NCBI RefSeq assembly: GCF_025118155.1
Contig: NW_026251387.1
Span: 558,001 to 622,000, forward strand
Direction: 5' to 3'
DNA length: 64,000 nucleotides
From: Cokeromyces recurvatus
Lineage: Eukaryota > Mucoromycota > Mucoromycetes > Mucorales > Mucoraceae
The notes beneath the pieces are model-generated. The model was not told where the DNA came from. It ran no database searches and saw only the letters and a list, made by a program, of their open reading frames with translations. The translations under genes were made by a program, and so were the position numbers. Below are positions 48,738 to 60,762 of this stretch, piece after piece. Each line of letters begins with the position of its first letter. Position 1 is the first letter of the stretch.

Positions 48738-50027
48738 ATGACTGGAGGAAGGCTTGAGGGAAAGGTTACTATCATTACGGGAGCTGCTAGGTAAACACTT
48801 TTTTTTTATCCCTTTTGTATTTATATTGCTTATACTAATATATATAATATGCGTTATTTTATCTTAAAAAAATAAAAAAGTGGAATAGGTTTCGAAACTG
48901 CCATTTTATTTGCAAAGGAAGGTGCTAAAGTAGTATGCGCAGATGTCAATGAAATAGGTGCACAAAGGACTGTTACAAAGATATATGAAATTGTCGGAAA
49001 TGATAAGTCAGCGATTGCTGTAAAAGTAGACGTATCTAAAGAAGAAGAAGTCAAAGCCTTAGTCGATAAGGCAGTTAGTGTATTTGGTAAAATCAAAAAT
49101 GACAATACCAGTTATATTTATTTATTTATTATCTTGATATAGGTAAATTAGATATTATGTTTAATAATGCTGGGATTATGCATCCTAAAGATGATGACGC
49201 CCTTAGTACTGAAGAAAGCGTTTGGTAATATTGACTGGAATAATAATCGTCCTATATTTACTAAGATCTGTCAACCATATATATATAGGGATTTAACAAT
49301 GGATATCAATGTAAAGGGTGTCTGGTATGGCTGCAAATATGCTATTATTGCCATGCGTAAAAATGGAGGAGGATCTGTTATTAATACTGCCAGTTTCGTT
49401 GCCATGATGGGAGCTGCTACACCTCAATTAGCTTGTAAAAATATTTAAAATATTATTATTATTATTTGTACTTACACATAAAATATAATTATATAGATAC
49501 TGCATCCAAAGGTGCTGTATTAGCTATGACGTAAGTATAAAGAAGTACACTATTTGTATTCGAATTAAAACCTCATCCTTTTATTTTTATTTTTTTGCAT
49601 AGTCGTGAACTTGCTATGGTTCATGCTCGCGAAAATATTCGATTCAATTCACTTTGTCCAGGACCTATTCGTACGCCTTTGCTAATGGATTTTTTAAACA
49701 CTACAGAGAAAAAAGAAAGAAGACTTGTTCATGTTCCTCAAGGAAGATTCGGTAGAAAATAATAATTAACAAACACTCACAAAAAAAAAATTTATAGTTT
49801 TGTTGTAGGTGAGGCTATCGAACAAGCTTATGGAGCATTGTTTTTGGCTTCTAATGAAAGCTCATATGTTACTGGTACCGATTTCAGAGTAGATGGTGGA
49901 TTGTGCTCTGCTTATGTGGTAATACATGATGCTTTATAAATAATTGTAGTATTGATAATAATAATAATAATAGACACCTGAAGGAAAGCCTAATGGTCCT
50001 GTACCAACTAACTTCTCCGGTCTTTAA
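48738..50027 (+). CDS. short-chain dehydrogenase/reductase
   Basis: Eight exons (48738-48790, 48881-49086, 49143-49224, 49289-49434, 49497-49530, 49603-49751, 49809-49918, 49974-50027) join to 277 residues. The classical SDR pattern is complete: TGAASGIG cofactor loop (its Ser split by intron 1), CADVN acidic end of strand 2 suggesting NAD over NADP, FNNAGIM, catalytic Ser in INTASFVAM, YTASKG with Tyr and Lys, and LCPGPIRTP after them. The end VTGTDFRVDGG is typical. The substrate cannot be read; the protein is cytosolic with no signal or anchor. Exon density is high even for this window. Confidence 0.92.
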
Positions 50028-50126
50028 AAACTTTTCAAAAAAAAAAAAAAAAAAAAAAAAAAAATCGCAGTAGCTTTATTTTACTTTATTTTTTTTTTTA
50101 ATCGTTCATAACATTAATAAACGATC

Positions 50127-51532
50127 ATGTCCACTAAGGAAGTTGAATCACAAGAAAATAATTTTATCTCCATTACTTGTAAAGATGTAGATAATTGTTC
50201 ATTCAGTTCATGGTATCCAAGATTCAAATCATATACTTTCAAATCTAAAATTTTGCCATTAAGCAATGAATTTATTGAATATTTAAATGCAGAAGGTATT
50301 TACTTACCTGAGGATGGGTAAATAAAACTTTTTTTTTCGAGTCAAAAAAAAACCTATAGTTAAGTTTCTTATTCTAATTCAATGCCCATTATTTACACTA
50401 TACTTAAATATTCGTATGTGACCTCTAAATAGTCAACCTATTGCAGCTAGTATTGAGGAAATCGATTCCGATGAAGAAATCACTGAATTTAATGATGATA
50501 TAGAAGGAAGTACTAATAAAGTAAAAAAAAAAAATGGCATATTTTTATAATCATGTAAATGTATTAAATAACCATATATTTAATAAGTTACCTAATTTTC
50601 CAGAGGTTGAGCAAGCAATTAAAGAAGCAATTTATGAATTTGAAGGGGCTGTGTTTCCCAAGTTAAATTGGACTTCACCTCGAGATGCAGCTTGGATATC
50701 AGCTACACAAACTTTAAAATGCACTTCTCCTTTTGATGTCTTTTTATTACTGAAATCATCTGATTTTATCAATCACGATTTAAATCATGCATATGAAAAC
50801 TGTGTCGATGCTGAAGAGAAAAAAAGCGATCATGAAAAAAGTAGATTTAATCTCGTGCTAAGAAAATGGTATGATTTACAGCCTTCAATGGAATTTAGAT
50901 GTTTTGTTAAAGATCAAGAAATTATTGGCATTACTCAAAGAGATTTAAATCATTATCCATTTTTGATTGATGAAAAAAGTAATATTGAACAATCCATATA
51001 TCAATTCTTTGAAGATGTTATTCGAGATGAATTTGAAAGCATTAACTGTAAAGTATGAATAACACGTGTTAGGTTATTGATACTAATTCTTTATTTTTTT
51101 TTGAATTAAAATAGACGTATTTGATGTTTACATTCAGCGTAATCGAAACAAAGTTTATCTTGTAGATTTTAATCCTTTTAGTCCATCTACAGATGCTATC
51201 CTATATGACTGGAATGAGTTGATCTCATGTAAATGTCATGGAAAGTTATTAATTAACTTGGTTAAACTCACTAATTATTATTGGTTTTTTTTTTTCGTTC
51301 GATATAAATAGTTGATTTGGATACAATAGAGCCTGAAATTCGACTTGTTGAATCTCAACAAGAAGCTAACATTCTTTCTTGTAATGCACCAAAATTTGCG
51401 ACAAACATGATTCCTAAAGATGTAATTGATCTCTCTTCTGGTAAATCAATTGCTGAATTTGCAGAAGAGTTTGAACGAGCAATGAGACATGCTGAAGAAG
51501 GATATAGCAGTACTAGTGATGAAGAAGAATAG
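50127..51532 (+). CDS. CDC123: Cdc123 (eIF2 assembly factor, D123 family)
   Basis: Five exons (50127-50317, 50433-50520, 50588-51047, 51115-51228, 51312-51532) join to 357 residues. Landmarks: [17 protein letters not shown] at the start, [50 protein letters not shown] and [15 protein letters not shown]. Cdc123 is an ATP-grasp-like chaperone that joins eIF2 alpha and gamma subunits, so it is needed for translation start. The acidic tail [12 protein letters not shown] is common. Only about 100 bp separate it from the SDR gene. It shares the eIF2 theme with the Gcn20-like ABCF gene, but that is probably chance. Confidence 0.95.
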
Positions 51533-51684
51533 CGTATTACATTATGTATAAAATAAATGGTTTAGAGAATACTGCACGTAATTATTGTCATTCTAAAAAT
51601 AAAGACGATTGGCCATTATTATTATTTGAACTTCAGCTGTTGATGCTTCAGAACCAAATTAAGCTTTTATTTTTATTTTTATTT

Positions 51685-51716
<32 letters not shown>

Positions 51717-51771
51717 TTATTTTTTATTTTTTTTTATAGCGATTTTAAATAAAAATCAATCTTAATTACAC

Positions 51772-53310
51772 ATGTCAGCTCGTTCCTCATTAGAAAAAGA
51801 AATAGATGATGAAGAAATAAAGAAGGATATAGAAAATTTTGTTGAAGAACCTATATCTCCGATAAATAAAGAAGATCAAGTAGAACCAATACCACCCGAA
51901 AAAGAACCAGAATTACTCGAACAAAGCATGATGCATAATAATGAAGAAGAAGTTGACATGAGCGATGACTTTGACGATTTCGATGACTTTAATGAAGGGT
52001 TTGTGGATGCTAATGATGATGAATTTGGGCAATTTGACGAATTTGAGGACAGTAACGAATTTCCAGAAGAATTCGAAAAGGAAGATGACCCATTGACAAA
52101 AGAAGAAGATACATCAGAAGAAAAACCTAAACCAAAGATTCCATCAGAAGCCGAAATTTATGTAATAATAACATATATATATATATACAGAAGGAGAGAA
52201 AGAGAAATAGGTTATATTCACATTATTAGTATAGTCTGACTTATTAGGAAATAATCCTTCAGAGCTTTGTCAGTTTATTGATCATTATTTGGAATGTATG
52301 TGGAGAAAAGAAGATGAAGATCAATTCATAATTGACTCTTTACCAACAACGCATGAAACAAATATTTTGAATACTTTTTGCAGGTAATGAAAATAGGGGT
52401 TTTTTTTTTCATTATTTAGAAATATAATCTGATGCATGTATATAAAAGTCGTGATTTATGGGACAAGCTTTCACGTGATACAGTTTTTTATAATTCTGTG
52501 ACAGGAGCAATGGGTCAATTTCAATGGACAAGATCTGAAACAAATAAGGCATATTTAAATGCTTTAGGTGTTACATTTAGTTATGAAGATAGACCCTCCA
52601 TGGGCACATATCCTTCATTATCATCTAATGTAATTCATAAATCGCCGAAAAAGAGAATATCCAGTATTGTAGATGATCAACGTGTTATGTCAGCGGAACC
52701 TGAGACTATACAAACACATACAAGGTCAGCATCAGCAACAACTGGTCTAAAAGTGATGACTACAACTATGAATGAAAACACAAAAGAGGTAGAACAAGAC
52801 ATGGAATTAGATATAGATATTGCCAGAGCTTATTGTGAATTAACAGAAGGTAAATATGCATATACGAAATATACACGAAATATATAATAACATTTCAATT
52901 CAGAAACTATTCGAGTATTTCCTAATGTTAAACTGAATGCCATGGTAAATGAGTTGACACGACTTCAGAGACAAGCTGCGGAATATCTTGATAACTTATT
53001 AGATCAAAAAGAACAACTTAAGATAGATGCAGAGACATACAATGATTTAATTAGCTGTATTGTAGGACATGCTCAAAGACTTCATGTTCAAAATAAGGAC
53101 GCTAGTCCAGCAATGGTTTCTAAAAAGAAGAAAAATAGTACCTTTTCAAATATGATGAGACGGAAACCAACCATTAGCTCGCAGCAAAGTGTATCAATGG
53201 GAGGTGGTGTAGTAGGTGTAAAGCAACAGCAACAAGGCCCAGCACCAAAAAGGACAGCATCTACTATTGCTCATAATGTGTCTAATGCTGACAAGAGAAG
53301 ATCATTGTAG
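51772..53310 (+). CDS. aftiphilin-like clathrin/AP-1 accessory protein
   Basis: Four exons (51772-52161, 52235-52383, 52449-52849, 52904-53310) join to 448 residues. The N-terminal 120 are acidic with clustered DFDDF, FDDFNEGF and FGQFDEF motifs, the kind bound by AP-1 gamma and GGA ear domains. The middle (SRDLWDKLSRDT, then GQFQWTRSETNKAYLNALGV) resembles the clathrin-binding box of aftiphilin, where a QW..S..NK...LG pattern is conserved. A helical C-terminus (VNELTRLQRQAAEYLDNL) and a basic tail follow. A role in AP-1/clathrin traffic between Golgi and endosomes is expected, like the yeast Laa2 or animal aftiphilin system. The exon 3 acceptor (TATATAAAAG) is weak but is the one that keeps phase. 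Confidence 0.78.
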
Positions 53311-53579
53311 AGCTTTTTTTTTTAACTTGTTTCATGCATGCTTATTAATGCCAATCATCAGATTTTTATAAATGTTAATATTGACTGAATTTAATACATG
53401 TCAGTCACGTATTTTTATTTTTTGTATAGACTCATTTCCTGATTTAGTTAATTTTATTAGTAATTTTATCTTTTTTTTTATACATATAATTATTATTATT
53501 ATTGTTATCTGCAAATTCATATATTGTACATCTTTATAATAAACATATAATATAAAGCCAATTGGCGATTAAAATAAAA

Positions 53580-55587
53580 ATGAATAACAATTCAGAAGAT
53601 AAATTGCCAATAAAGGAATTTCTTTTTCGTCACGTTCCTGATCAAGTCTCAAATTCTAGGAGAGTGTGTTATCGACATCATCCTGATCTAATCAAACAAA
53701 GGCAACCTGATGATCTTAATATTAAAAATATCCAACATGTATAGTATTAAAACAAGAAAAAAAAAGAAATAATTATAATAAGGGTTCAGTAGTATTATTA
53801 ATATTCATTAATTTTTTTTTCTTTTCTTCATCACGTAGCAATTAGAAGAATTGCCGACAGAAGATAAAGCAGCGATTACTCAGATTTGGTCCATTTTTTC
53901 AGCAGCACCTGCCGATCAACGTATATTAATTTTAAAAGGCCTTTTATCCACCTGTTGTATGCCTCAACTATCATTTCTTTATGATGCTATTAAACCACTA
54001 TTACGTATTGATTTTTTAACTATTTTACCTCGAGAGATCTCCTTACAAATCTTTTTTTATTTGGATGCAAAGTCATTGTGTCATGCTGCTCAAGTATCCC
54101 GCAATTGGAAACGATTAGCCGACGATGATGCTTTATGGCACCGTATGTGTGAACAGCATATTGATAAGAAATGCACAAAATGTGGATGGGGACTACCTTT
54201 ATTAAACAAGAAACGTAAAGCAACATTGCGTATCGAACGTCCTCTTATTAATACTAGTAATGCACCTCTAAGGATAGCATGTGGGTCAACGGTACGGAAT
54301 GACACAACGGAAAATATAACTAATAGTATGGATCATGTTAACAAAAAGAGCAAAATCGATAAGGAAGCAATATCAAATTTTGATATTATGTTTAAATCAG
54401 GACCTGATCTATGTACGACTACTAGTGCTGCTACCAGCACCAGCGCCAGCACCAGCACCACTACAATAGCACCAACACTGGTTCGTAAAGCATGGAAAGA
54501 TGTTTATTCAGAACGATTAATGATAGAACGAAATTGGAGAAATAACAATTATAAATTAACTGTTTTAAGCGGTCATACGGATGGTGTAATGTGTGTTCAG
54601 TTTTGCGATGCGATTAATATTTTAATGACTGGTTCCTACGATAAAACTGTTCGTATTTGGAATTTAGAATCTGGTGAATTAATAAGAACATTAACAGGGC
54701 ATACACGTTGTGTTCGTGCCTTGCAGTTTGATGAAGCTAAATTAGTGACAGCTTCAATGGATCATACATTAAAAATATGGAACTGGCAAACAGGAAAATG
54801 CATTCGTACACTTGAAGGTCATACAGGTGGCGTACTAAGTTTACATTTTAATTCAAAACTCATGGCAAGTGGTTCAACGGATCATACAGTTCGTGTTTGG
54901 AACTTTTCTGCTGGTGAATGTTGCACTTTTACGGGTCATACTGAATGGGTAAATTCAGTTCGATTCTGTCAAGAAGGTACTATGTTAGTCTCTGCTAGTG
55001 ACGATTCAACTATTCGTCTATGGGATGTACAAACCCGTTCTTGCATACGTGTCTTAAATGGGCATGTAGGCCAAGTACAGATTGCAATACCAAGTCTAAC
55101 GGGATTTACACATAGACTTAATGAAGAAGATGTTTATTTGCAGCCTCAGAATAATTATTCTTCAAACACTAATTTAACTCAGCTTAGACCTGCATGTGCC
55201 ACCACTGGAAGTAATAGACGAAACAGCATGGCAATCAAAAAGGAATCAAAAACACCATTAACAAATACGGCCATACTTTCAAGGGACCCAATTATTATAT
55301 CCGGTTCATTAGATAATACTATCAAATTATGGGATATGAAAACAGGGAAATGTATTCGCACGTTATTTGGACATATAGAAGGGGTGTGGAGTTTAGCGTA
55401 TGACACTTTACGTATCATATCTGGGTCTCATGATAAAACAGTAAGAGTTTGGGATTTGGGTAGTGGTAAATGTATGCATGCTTTAGAGGGGCACCGTGGA
55501 CCTGTAACGGCGGTTGCTCTTGGTGATACGAAAATAGTTTCTACATCTGATGATGGAGATATAAGAGTATGGGATTATGGCGTGTAA
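53580..55587 (+). CDS. MET30: Met30-like F-box/WD40 substrate receptor of SCF
   Basis: Two exons (53580-53738, 53839-55587) join to 635 residues. Before the F-box come YRHHPDLIKQRQPDD and ITQIWSIFSAAPADQR, typical of the Met30/beta-TrCP-like group. The F-box is near residue 110 (ILPREISLQIFFYLDAKSLC, then VSRNWKRLADDDALWHRMC), followed by HIDKKCTKCGWGLPLL, a Met30 hallmark. Seven WD40 blades (LSGHTDGV, LTGHTRCV, LEGHTGGV, FTGHTEWV, LNGHVGQV, LFGHIEGV, LEGHRGPV) fill the C-terminus, with a disordered insert of about 70 residues between blades 5 and 6. In yeast it ubiquitinates Met4 and controls sulfur metabolism and cadmium response. ATG 53580 is preferred over the in-frame TTG at 53562. Confidence 0.93.
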
Positions 55588-55882
55588 TATGAATATGACA
55601 ATTGAAGAAGAAGAAGAAGAAGAAATATACCTTTTAGTTAAATAAAATTGATTTTGTTTTTTACAAATACATTTTAAATTAATAAATTTTTGATTTTAAA
55701 ACGTTCCTAAAGTGAATTAATAGTCGTATAGTCTGTCCCGAAAAAGATCGAGTATTTTTATTGTGAGATCATAAATACTTTAATAATTCCTCTATCACTT
55801 ACTAATAATTTCTAACAATGACATTATTGCCTCTTTTAAGGATGATCACCCTATCTCTAGTACTACACTCAATTAGCTTGGA
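55588..55882. other. 3' flank of MET30
   Basis: AT-rich, with a GAA repeat (55603-55624) after the stop. Holds no gene; the inverted-repeat-bounded segment begins at its right edge. Confidence 0.5.
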
Positions 55883-55928
55883 ATATTTATACAGCCAGTA
55901 CGATGGATATTGTCGCCAATTAACAAAT
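55883..55928 (+). repeat. left 46-bp terminal inverted repeat
   Basis: Begins ATATTTATACAGCCAGTACG and ends AATTAACAAAT. It is the exact reverse complement of 59725-59770; identity stops at both edges. Confidence 0.93.
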
Positions 55929-56708
55929 CTTATTTCTTTTCTTTGAAAAATGCGTAAATAATTTTTCCGATACCTTAGTCAGAAGTAGCATATTATCTCA
56001 TATAATTTTACTATATGTTTTTCTTCAAAAAGGTCCCTGACAAGACCTCCTACAATTTTGTTCTTTTGAAGGTCCATCTTGTATTTTTTTCTCAAATAAA
56101 TTAAACTTGCCTCCAAGGGGATGTCTTGTTCCATTTTCTTTATATTTAGAAACGAAATAGCTGGAATATTCACTGTGAATTAATATTAACGCAAGCAGAA
56201 TTATTTGGAAACAATATTTATGTATAATGCTTTATTATACTAGTATTCATTTATTCATATCAATTACCTTGCAAACAACATATAAATAGCCCTTGTCATT
56301 TTTCCATATCATTTTTTTTTATTAATAAACTGTACAGAGTTTTCACAGACTTGTCTTTTCTATTTTCTCTTTCCTTATCTTTTGCATTTAAAACACTGTC
56401 TTTGTTTTTGAAATGTTAGCCATAACAGTTGAAGCTGTCACAGATCAACTTTGTCCCCCCAAAAAAAAAAGGTTATAAATTCATAAAGAGTGTAATGTTA
56501 CAATAATAGTTAACTAGACTTTTTTATGTTATTTTTTCTGAAGTTTATAGTCAACGACGACACAGTCTGCCAGGGAAGTAGTTTAATTGCCGAATAAAAC
56601 TTGGCAATCTGCTTTACTTTCTTTCTTTAAGACAATCTTTAGAAGAAGTCTATTATAGTGTAATTTAAGGTGAATAAGATAATATTAAGACAATCTAATC
56701 TATACTAT

Positions 56709-56751
<43 letters not shown>

Positions 56752-57799
56752 AGCCAAGTATTGTAGAAGGGTTTAAGTTAGCGATAAATAGTGAGTGCAT
56801 CAACATATAAATTATGAAAAGAGGTCATCGAATAGCAAGAAACATCGTACATAATAAAAAATGGCAGTAATTTCTTATTAAATGTATGTTCACAGCATGT
56901 GCATTAACTTTAGTTTATTTATAGATTTTCCTTTAATTAATCCACATAGTGAGGCAAATTTACTGAAAGAGCAATTACCTTTTATATTCTTTATGAAGTC
57001 AATGCTCATTCAAGAGCAATATATAATTAAAAGACTGTATCTAACTGTATCGTTTTCTAAAAACATGTTGTTACGTTTTACAAGTGATGTCAAATGGCAA
57101 TCTTTTTTGTTTTCATGATAGGCTTCAAAAATGTGTTTCTTGTATTAAGTGACATTATACCATCCGTAGATACGATACTGAGGAGTAAAGGAATTGTCTT
57201 TATGGAAAATTTTATAATAAAAAAAAACATAAGATTCCTTTGCAAAGGCTGAGATATTTCAACAACTTCTTTTTGATGAATCGGTCAAGCTTCCCTTCAG
57301 TCCTTACTATTCAATGCTCTAAGAAAATTTTCTTTGGAGAAAATTATGTTGAAAAAAAAAAACTAGTTGCAAAACCAAAGTTAGTTTGTTTCCAGATAAA
57401 ATAATGATGGCAAGGCTTGACACAACTTCAAATTATATTCTGGAGATAAACACAGCAATCAGATCATGAATGCTCATTATGAATGTTGGCTAGTTTTAGT
57501 CTTGTTCTGGTAGTTTACATTCTAGTGACGCTGAATTTACTTAACCATACATAACTTACCTTGAGAGGAAAGAAAACTTAGGGAAATTATACAATAATCT
57601 TTTTAATATTTATACACTGTGCTGTTATAGTCTTTCACCACTTTTGTTAAAGAATTATACGATTAATTATTAAATATTATTAGAGAAGCAACTTTATTAT
57701 GGAGCACTATTTTATTAAATTGATTTTTTTTTTCATTTATATTAATATTATAAAAAAAAGATGCTTTTCTTAGTTCTCAAATCTCTTTAGAAGAGACTT

Positions 57800-58680
57800 G
57801 ATACTAACAGGATTAACCACGAGAAGGTGAAAGCATATCTAATCCCAAAAATAAGTTCTATAAACCAATACCCATGCTGGGCTTTTTTTTTCTTCTTCTC
57901 CCTCTAAATGTCTACTTGAAAGATAAACGTCCAATTTCAACTAGTAGACACTTGGCAAAGTCCAACCTGGCCCAAGCCTTGCTAGAAGAAAAAGATAGGA
58001 TTCCTCACCCCATAACCCAATAAAAAATACAGTTGGATGTAAGTTTCACTGGAAGCCGGGCTAAACATTCTGACCTGTAGCGTGGCGAAGTGGAAGGAAT
58101 CCAGATACATGAAGTGCACGACCTGACTATTGTTTACCTGAGAATGTCCCTTCTTTGACCCCTAGCATCTACTTTTGACTTAACAGTAAATACAAGCTGG
58201 GATTCTTCAACTAAATAAATAGATGAAAAAACCACGGTCAGAAACGTAAGCTGTGCATCCTTATCTATTTTTATTTTATAAACAGCAACTAGATAAAAAT
58301 AAAAAGAAGGAAAAACCTCCAAAAAGAAAAACAGAAAAACTAAACCTTGAGATAAGCCCTTTCAATGGTGCAGACAAAGAGTACGCTAATCTCCCTAAAA
58401 AAGGAACAGGTTTACAATTTCCAACCCCAAGTATCCTTTTTATTTCCCTCCTCCTTTGGAAATAAATCAAACTTGAGCAGTCAAAATTCGATAAGGTCCC
58501 ATCAATTATCTAAGGTTGCAATAACCCAAGGTGAAGGCGGATATGCATGTAGTAACCAAAAGAGAGTCTAGGCCCTCTCCTTTAGCCATGTTATAAACGG
58601 ACAGTTCTACAAACTCAAGTAAGCCAAGCTATGTGACTTGAGCACACTTCATAACCCTGACAATGTCTACCCATAGTTTC
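57800..58680. other. less AT-rich block inside the putative transposon
   Basis: Composition changes visibly: CC, GG and CTGG-type words become common compared with flanking DNA. Minus-strand frames give only short open stretches (for example VEESQLVFTVKSKVDARGQR near 58150-58210). It may be a nested, decayed coding region or a non-coding transcript. No family was recognised. Confidence 0.4.
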
Positions 58681-59642
58681 AAGTAAAAATAAAGAAGAAT
58701 AGGAAAAATAAAAAAAAGCTAAAGAAGAAAAAAAGGGAAAAAAAAAACGAAAAATGTGCTTTTTCTTATAGTAAAATTCAGGAGAAAAAAAAATAAACAA
58801 GAAGGAGAAGTTATTAAAGTTAAATTTTAGCGTATTTTTTTTTGTTTTTAATTTATTTTTCGTTAAATCTTCTCTCCTGCCTTTCTCCTTTTCTTTTTTT
58901 TTTCTCTTTTCTTTTTAATACTTTAGAGATAATTTTTGCCTTTTATTTGAATGTAGTAAAGCATTACTGTCTTCTTTGAAAGTAAGCAAGAAAGTAAGAA
59001 AGTAAGAAAAAAAAAAGAAGACGTTTGTTTACTTTTTTTATATGTATTTATATTCATGTGAATATATTGAGCATTCTTGTAAAGAAATTAAGCCAAAACT
59101 AGTCAAATTCAGTTACACGACAGAGCATGATGTTCATAGATAAGCTATCAATAATATAAAAAATGGTATTTTATACAACAGTTTTATTTTTATTTTTATT
59201 TTTAGACACACACAATCTAGACGCTTTTTTTTTTCTTACAATTAATTTTACAAGATGTTCCCTTTTAGCTTTGTTGTAGAATGCTTTTTTTTTTCAATTG
59301 TACAAGATACTCTTGGCGGTTCATGCATTTTAAATAGTTAAGCTGTAAGCTTTCTTATTACTGTATTATGACAATTGAGCTCTTTTTTATGATGATCATG
59401 ATAACAAGGCTTTTTAGATTTTGATCAGTTTGAAAGGAATAATGGCTTTGAAGAAAAGAAAGAGATAGAGTTTCAAAGAGTGTACAAAAGATATGATCTC
59501 TTTTATTATTATATGTTCAGGATTATAGTTTGTCCTGTATTATGTAATTCATCTTTTATTATACTACTTATGCTTATATCCAGAGCTTGTTCTATAGCAA
59601 AATTATATAAAGAACCTCTCTAAAAAAATTTTAATAAAATTA

Positions 59643-59690
<48 letters not shown>

Positions 59691-59724
59691 CTTTGCGACA
59701 ATTATTTCTCAACTGCCGACACAT

Positions 59725-59770
59725 ATTTGTTAATTGGCGACAATATCCATCGTACTGGCTGTATAAATAT
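59725..59770 (-). repeat. right 46-bp terminal inverted repeat
   Basis: Exact partner of 55883-55928. Just inside it are CGACA copies starting at 59696, 59717 and 59738 (the last within the repeat), spaced 21 bp, about two helical turns. Confidence 0.93.
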
Positions 59771-60269
59771 ATCATTTCCTGAAATAGATTCCACAGATAT
59801 AGAAAATCTTAATTACACAGTTATGCAATCCTTACTTTTTGTGTATGCAGAGCGAGCTCAGTTAGTGTGCAATCTTTAATTTTTTTTTCCATACTTGCAA
59901 AGATTTCCTGTGTTTGTGCATTAAATTCTGATTAGATATCAAGTAGACATTATATGTATTTCTATTTTTATTTATTTGTATCAAAGTACTTGGATCCTAA
60001 GAAAAGTCCTTATTTTCTCTTATTAATAGACATAGGATTTTTTTTGTTGGCGTGATGATATTATGTAAATTACTTTTATAGCTTAATGGACATAAATATG
60101 ATTAAATTAAACTGTATATATTTTTATATGGGAAGCAAGGAGAACATGATAAAGTTATATGCATACATGCATTAGAAGCTAGAATAATACAATTTATTTA
60201 TTCTAACTATAAAGATACAGTTCTTTTCTTTTCTTTTCTTTTTTTCTTTTGTTAATAAGAAAAGATAAA
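59771..60269. promoter_or_regulatory. upstream region of the small secreted protein gene
   Basis: AT-rich, ending in a pyrimidine block with TTTTC repeats (60222-60250) just before the start codon. Nothing else was found. Confidence 0.45.
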
Positions 60270-60739
60270 ATGTCTAAACGACAAACTTCATTTGTTACTC
60301 TTCTACTATTTTCAATTATTCTTATTTATCATTCTTCTTTGATAATAGCTTATGCTATCTCTAATTTAAGTGAACGTCTAAGTAACCGACATATTGATCC
60401 AAATACCATAGGATGTAAATGTATCATGACAGTATCCACTTTACAACATACAGACTCTGCTATGTGTATGTGTTTTAACAGAAGTGATGGGACACTTGAC
60501 AATACAAATACGTGTACGACGTATACAGGTAAAAAAAAAAAACGAATGCATCTACATGACGTGATAAACTCTATGTACTGAAACAACATATGTATGTATG
60601 TATTTATTTATTAGATACCGTATTCAGATTTTGCACAGATGTAGCAAGCACTGGGTCATGGCAAAGATGCGTTAAACATTATTGCCCTTGTGACGAAGAT
60701 AAAGAGAGTTTAGTTCCAAGCAATAAAGTGAACTTTTAA
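60270..60739 (+). CDS. small secreted cysteine-rich protein, unknown
   Basis: Two exons (60270-60528, 60615-60739) join to 127 residues. A basic start MSKRQ leads into a hydrophobic core and IIAYA, a good signal peptide with cleavage near residue 29. The mature part of about 98 residues has nine cysteines in the order CKC, CMC, C, C, C, CPC. No known domain or toxin family was recognised. Small Cys-rich secreted proteins in fungi can be effectors, wall proteins or antimicrobial factors; the sequence does not say which. The odd Cys number could allow a disulfide dimer. An in-frame TTG at 60249 is not a likely start. It is convergent with YTM1, 23 bp apart. Confidence 0.72.
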
Positions 60740-60762
60740 AAAATTATTTATTTATTTATTTA

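Larger units (their letters stand above)
55883..59770. mobile_element. 3.9-kb putative DNA transposon (no intact transposase)
   Basis: Bounded by perfect 46-bp inverted repeats (55883-55928, 59725-59770). If the ends are taken at CAGCC..., the element is 55892-59761 with TA on both sides, as for Tc1/mariner/pogo-type elements. Inside, no long frame survives; weak open stretches lie at 55979-56173 (minus), 56882-57118 and 57126-57250 (plus). A less AT-rich block runs from about 57800 to 58680. The right end has three CGACA copies exactly 21 bp apart. The class assignment is inference. Confidence 0.6.

Noticed and set aside
48854..49105. Minus-strand frame opposite the SDR gene
   Set aside because: It is antisense to well-conserved SDR exons and crosses their splice sites.
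53562..53579. Earlier start for MET30
   Set aside because: It relies on a TTG; the ATG at 53580 is the first normal start and gives a sensible N-terminus.
55979..56173. Short minus-strand frame as a transposase gene
   Set aside because: About 64 codons, no DDE motif or HTH could be recognised; kept only as a possible remnant within the putative element.
58083..58093. tRNA gene: TGGCGAAGTGG matches the A-box consensus
   Set aside because: No B-box (GGTTCGANNCC-like) follows at a suitable distance and no cloverleaf can be drawn. Chance match or at most a SINE scrap.
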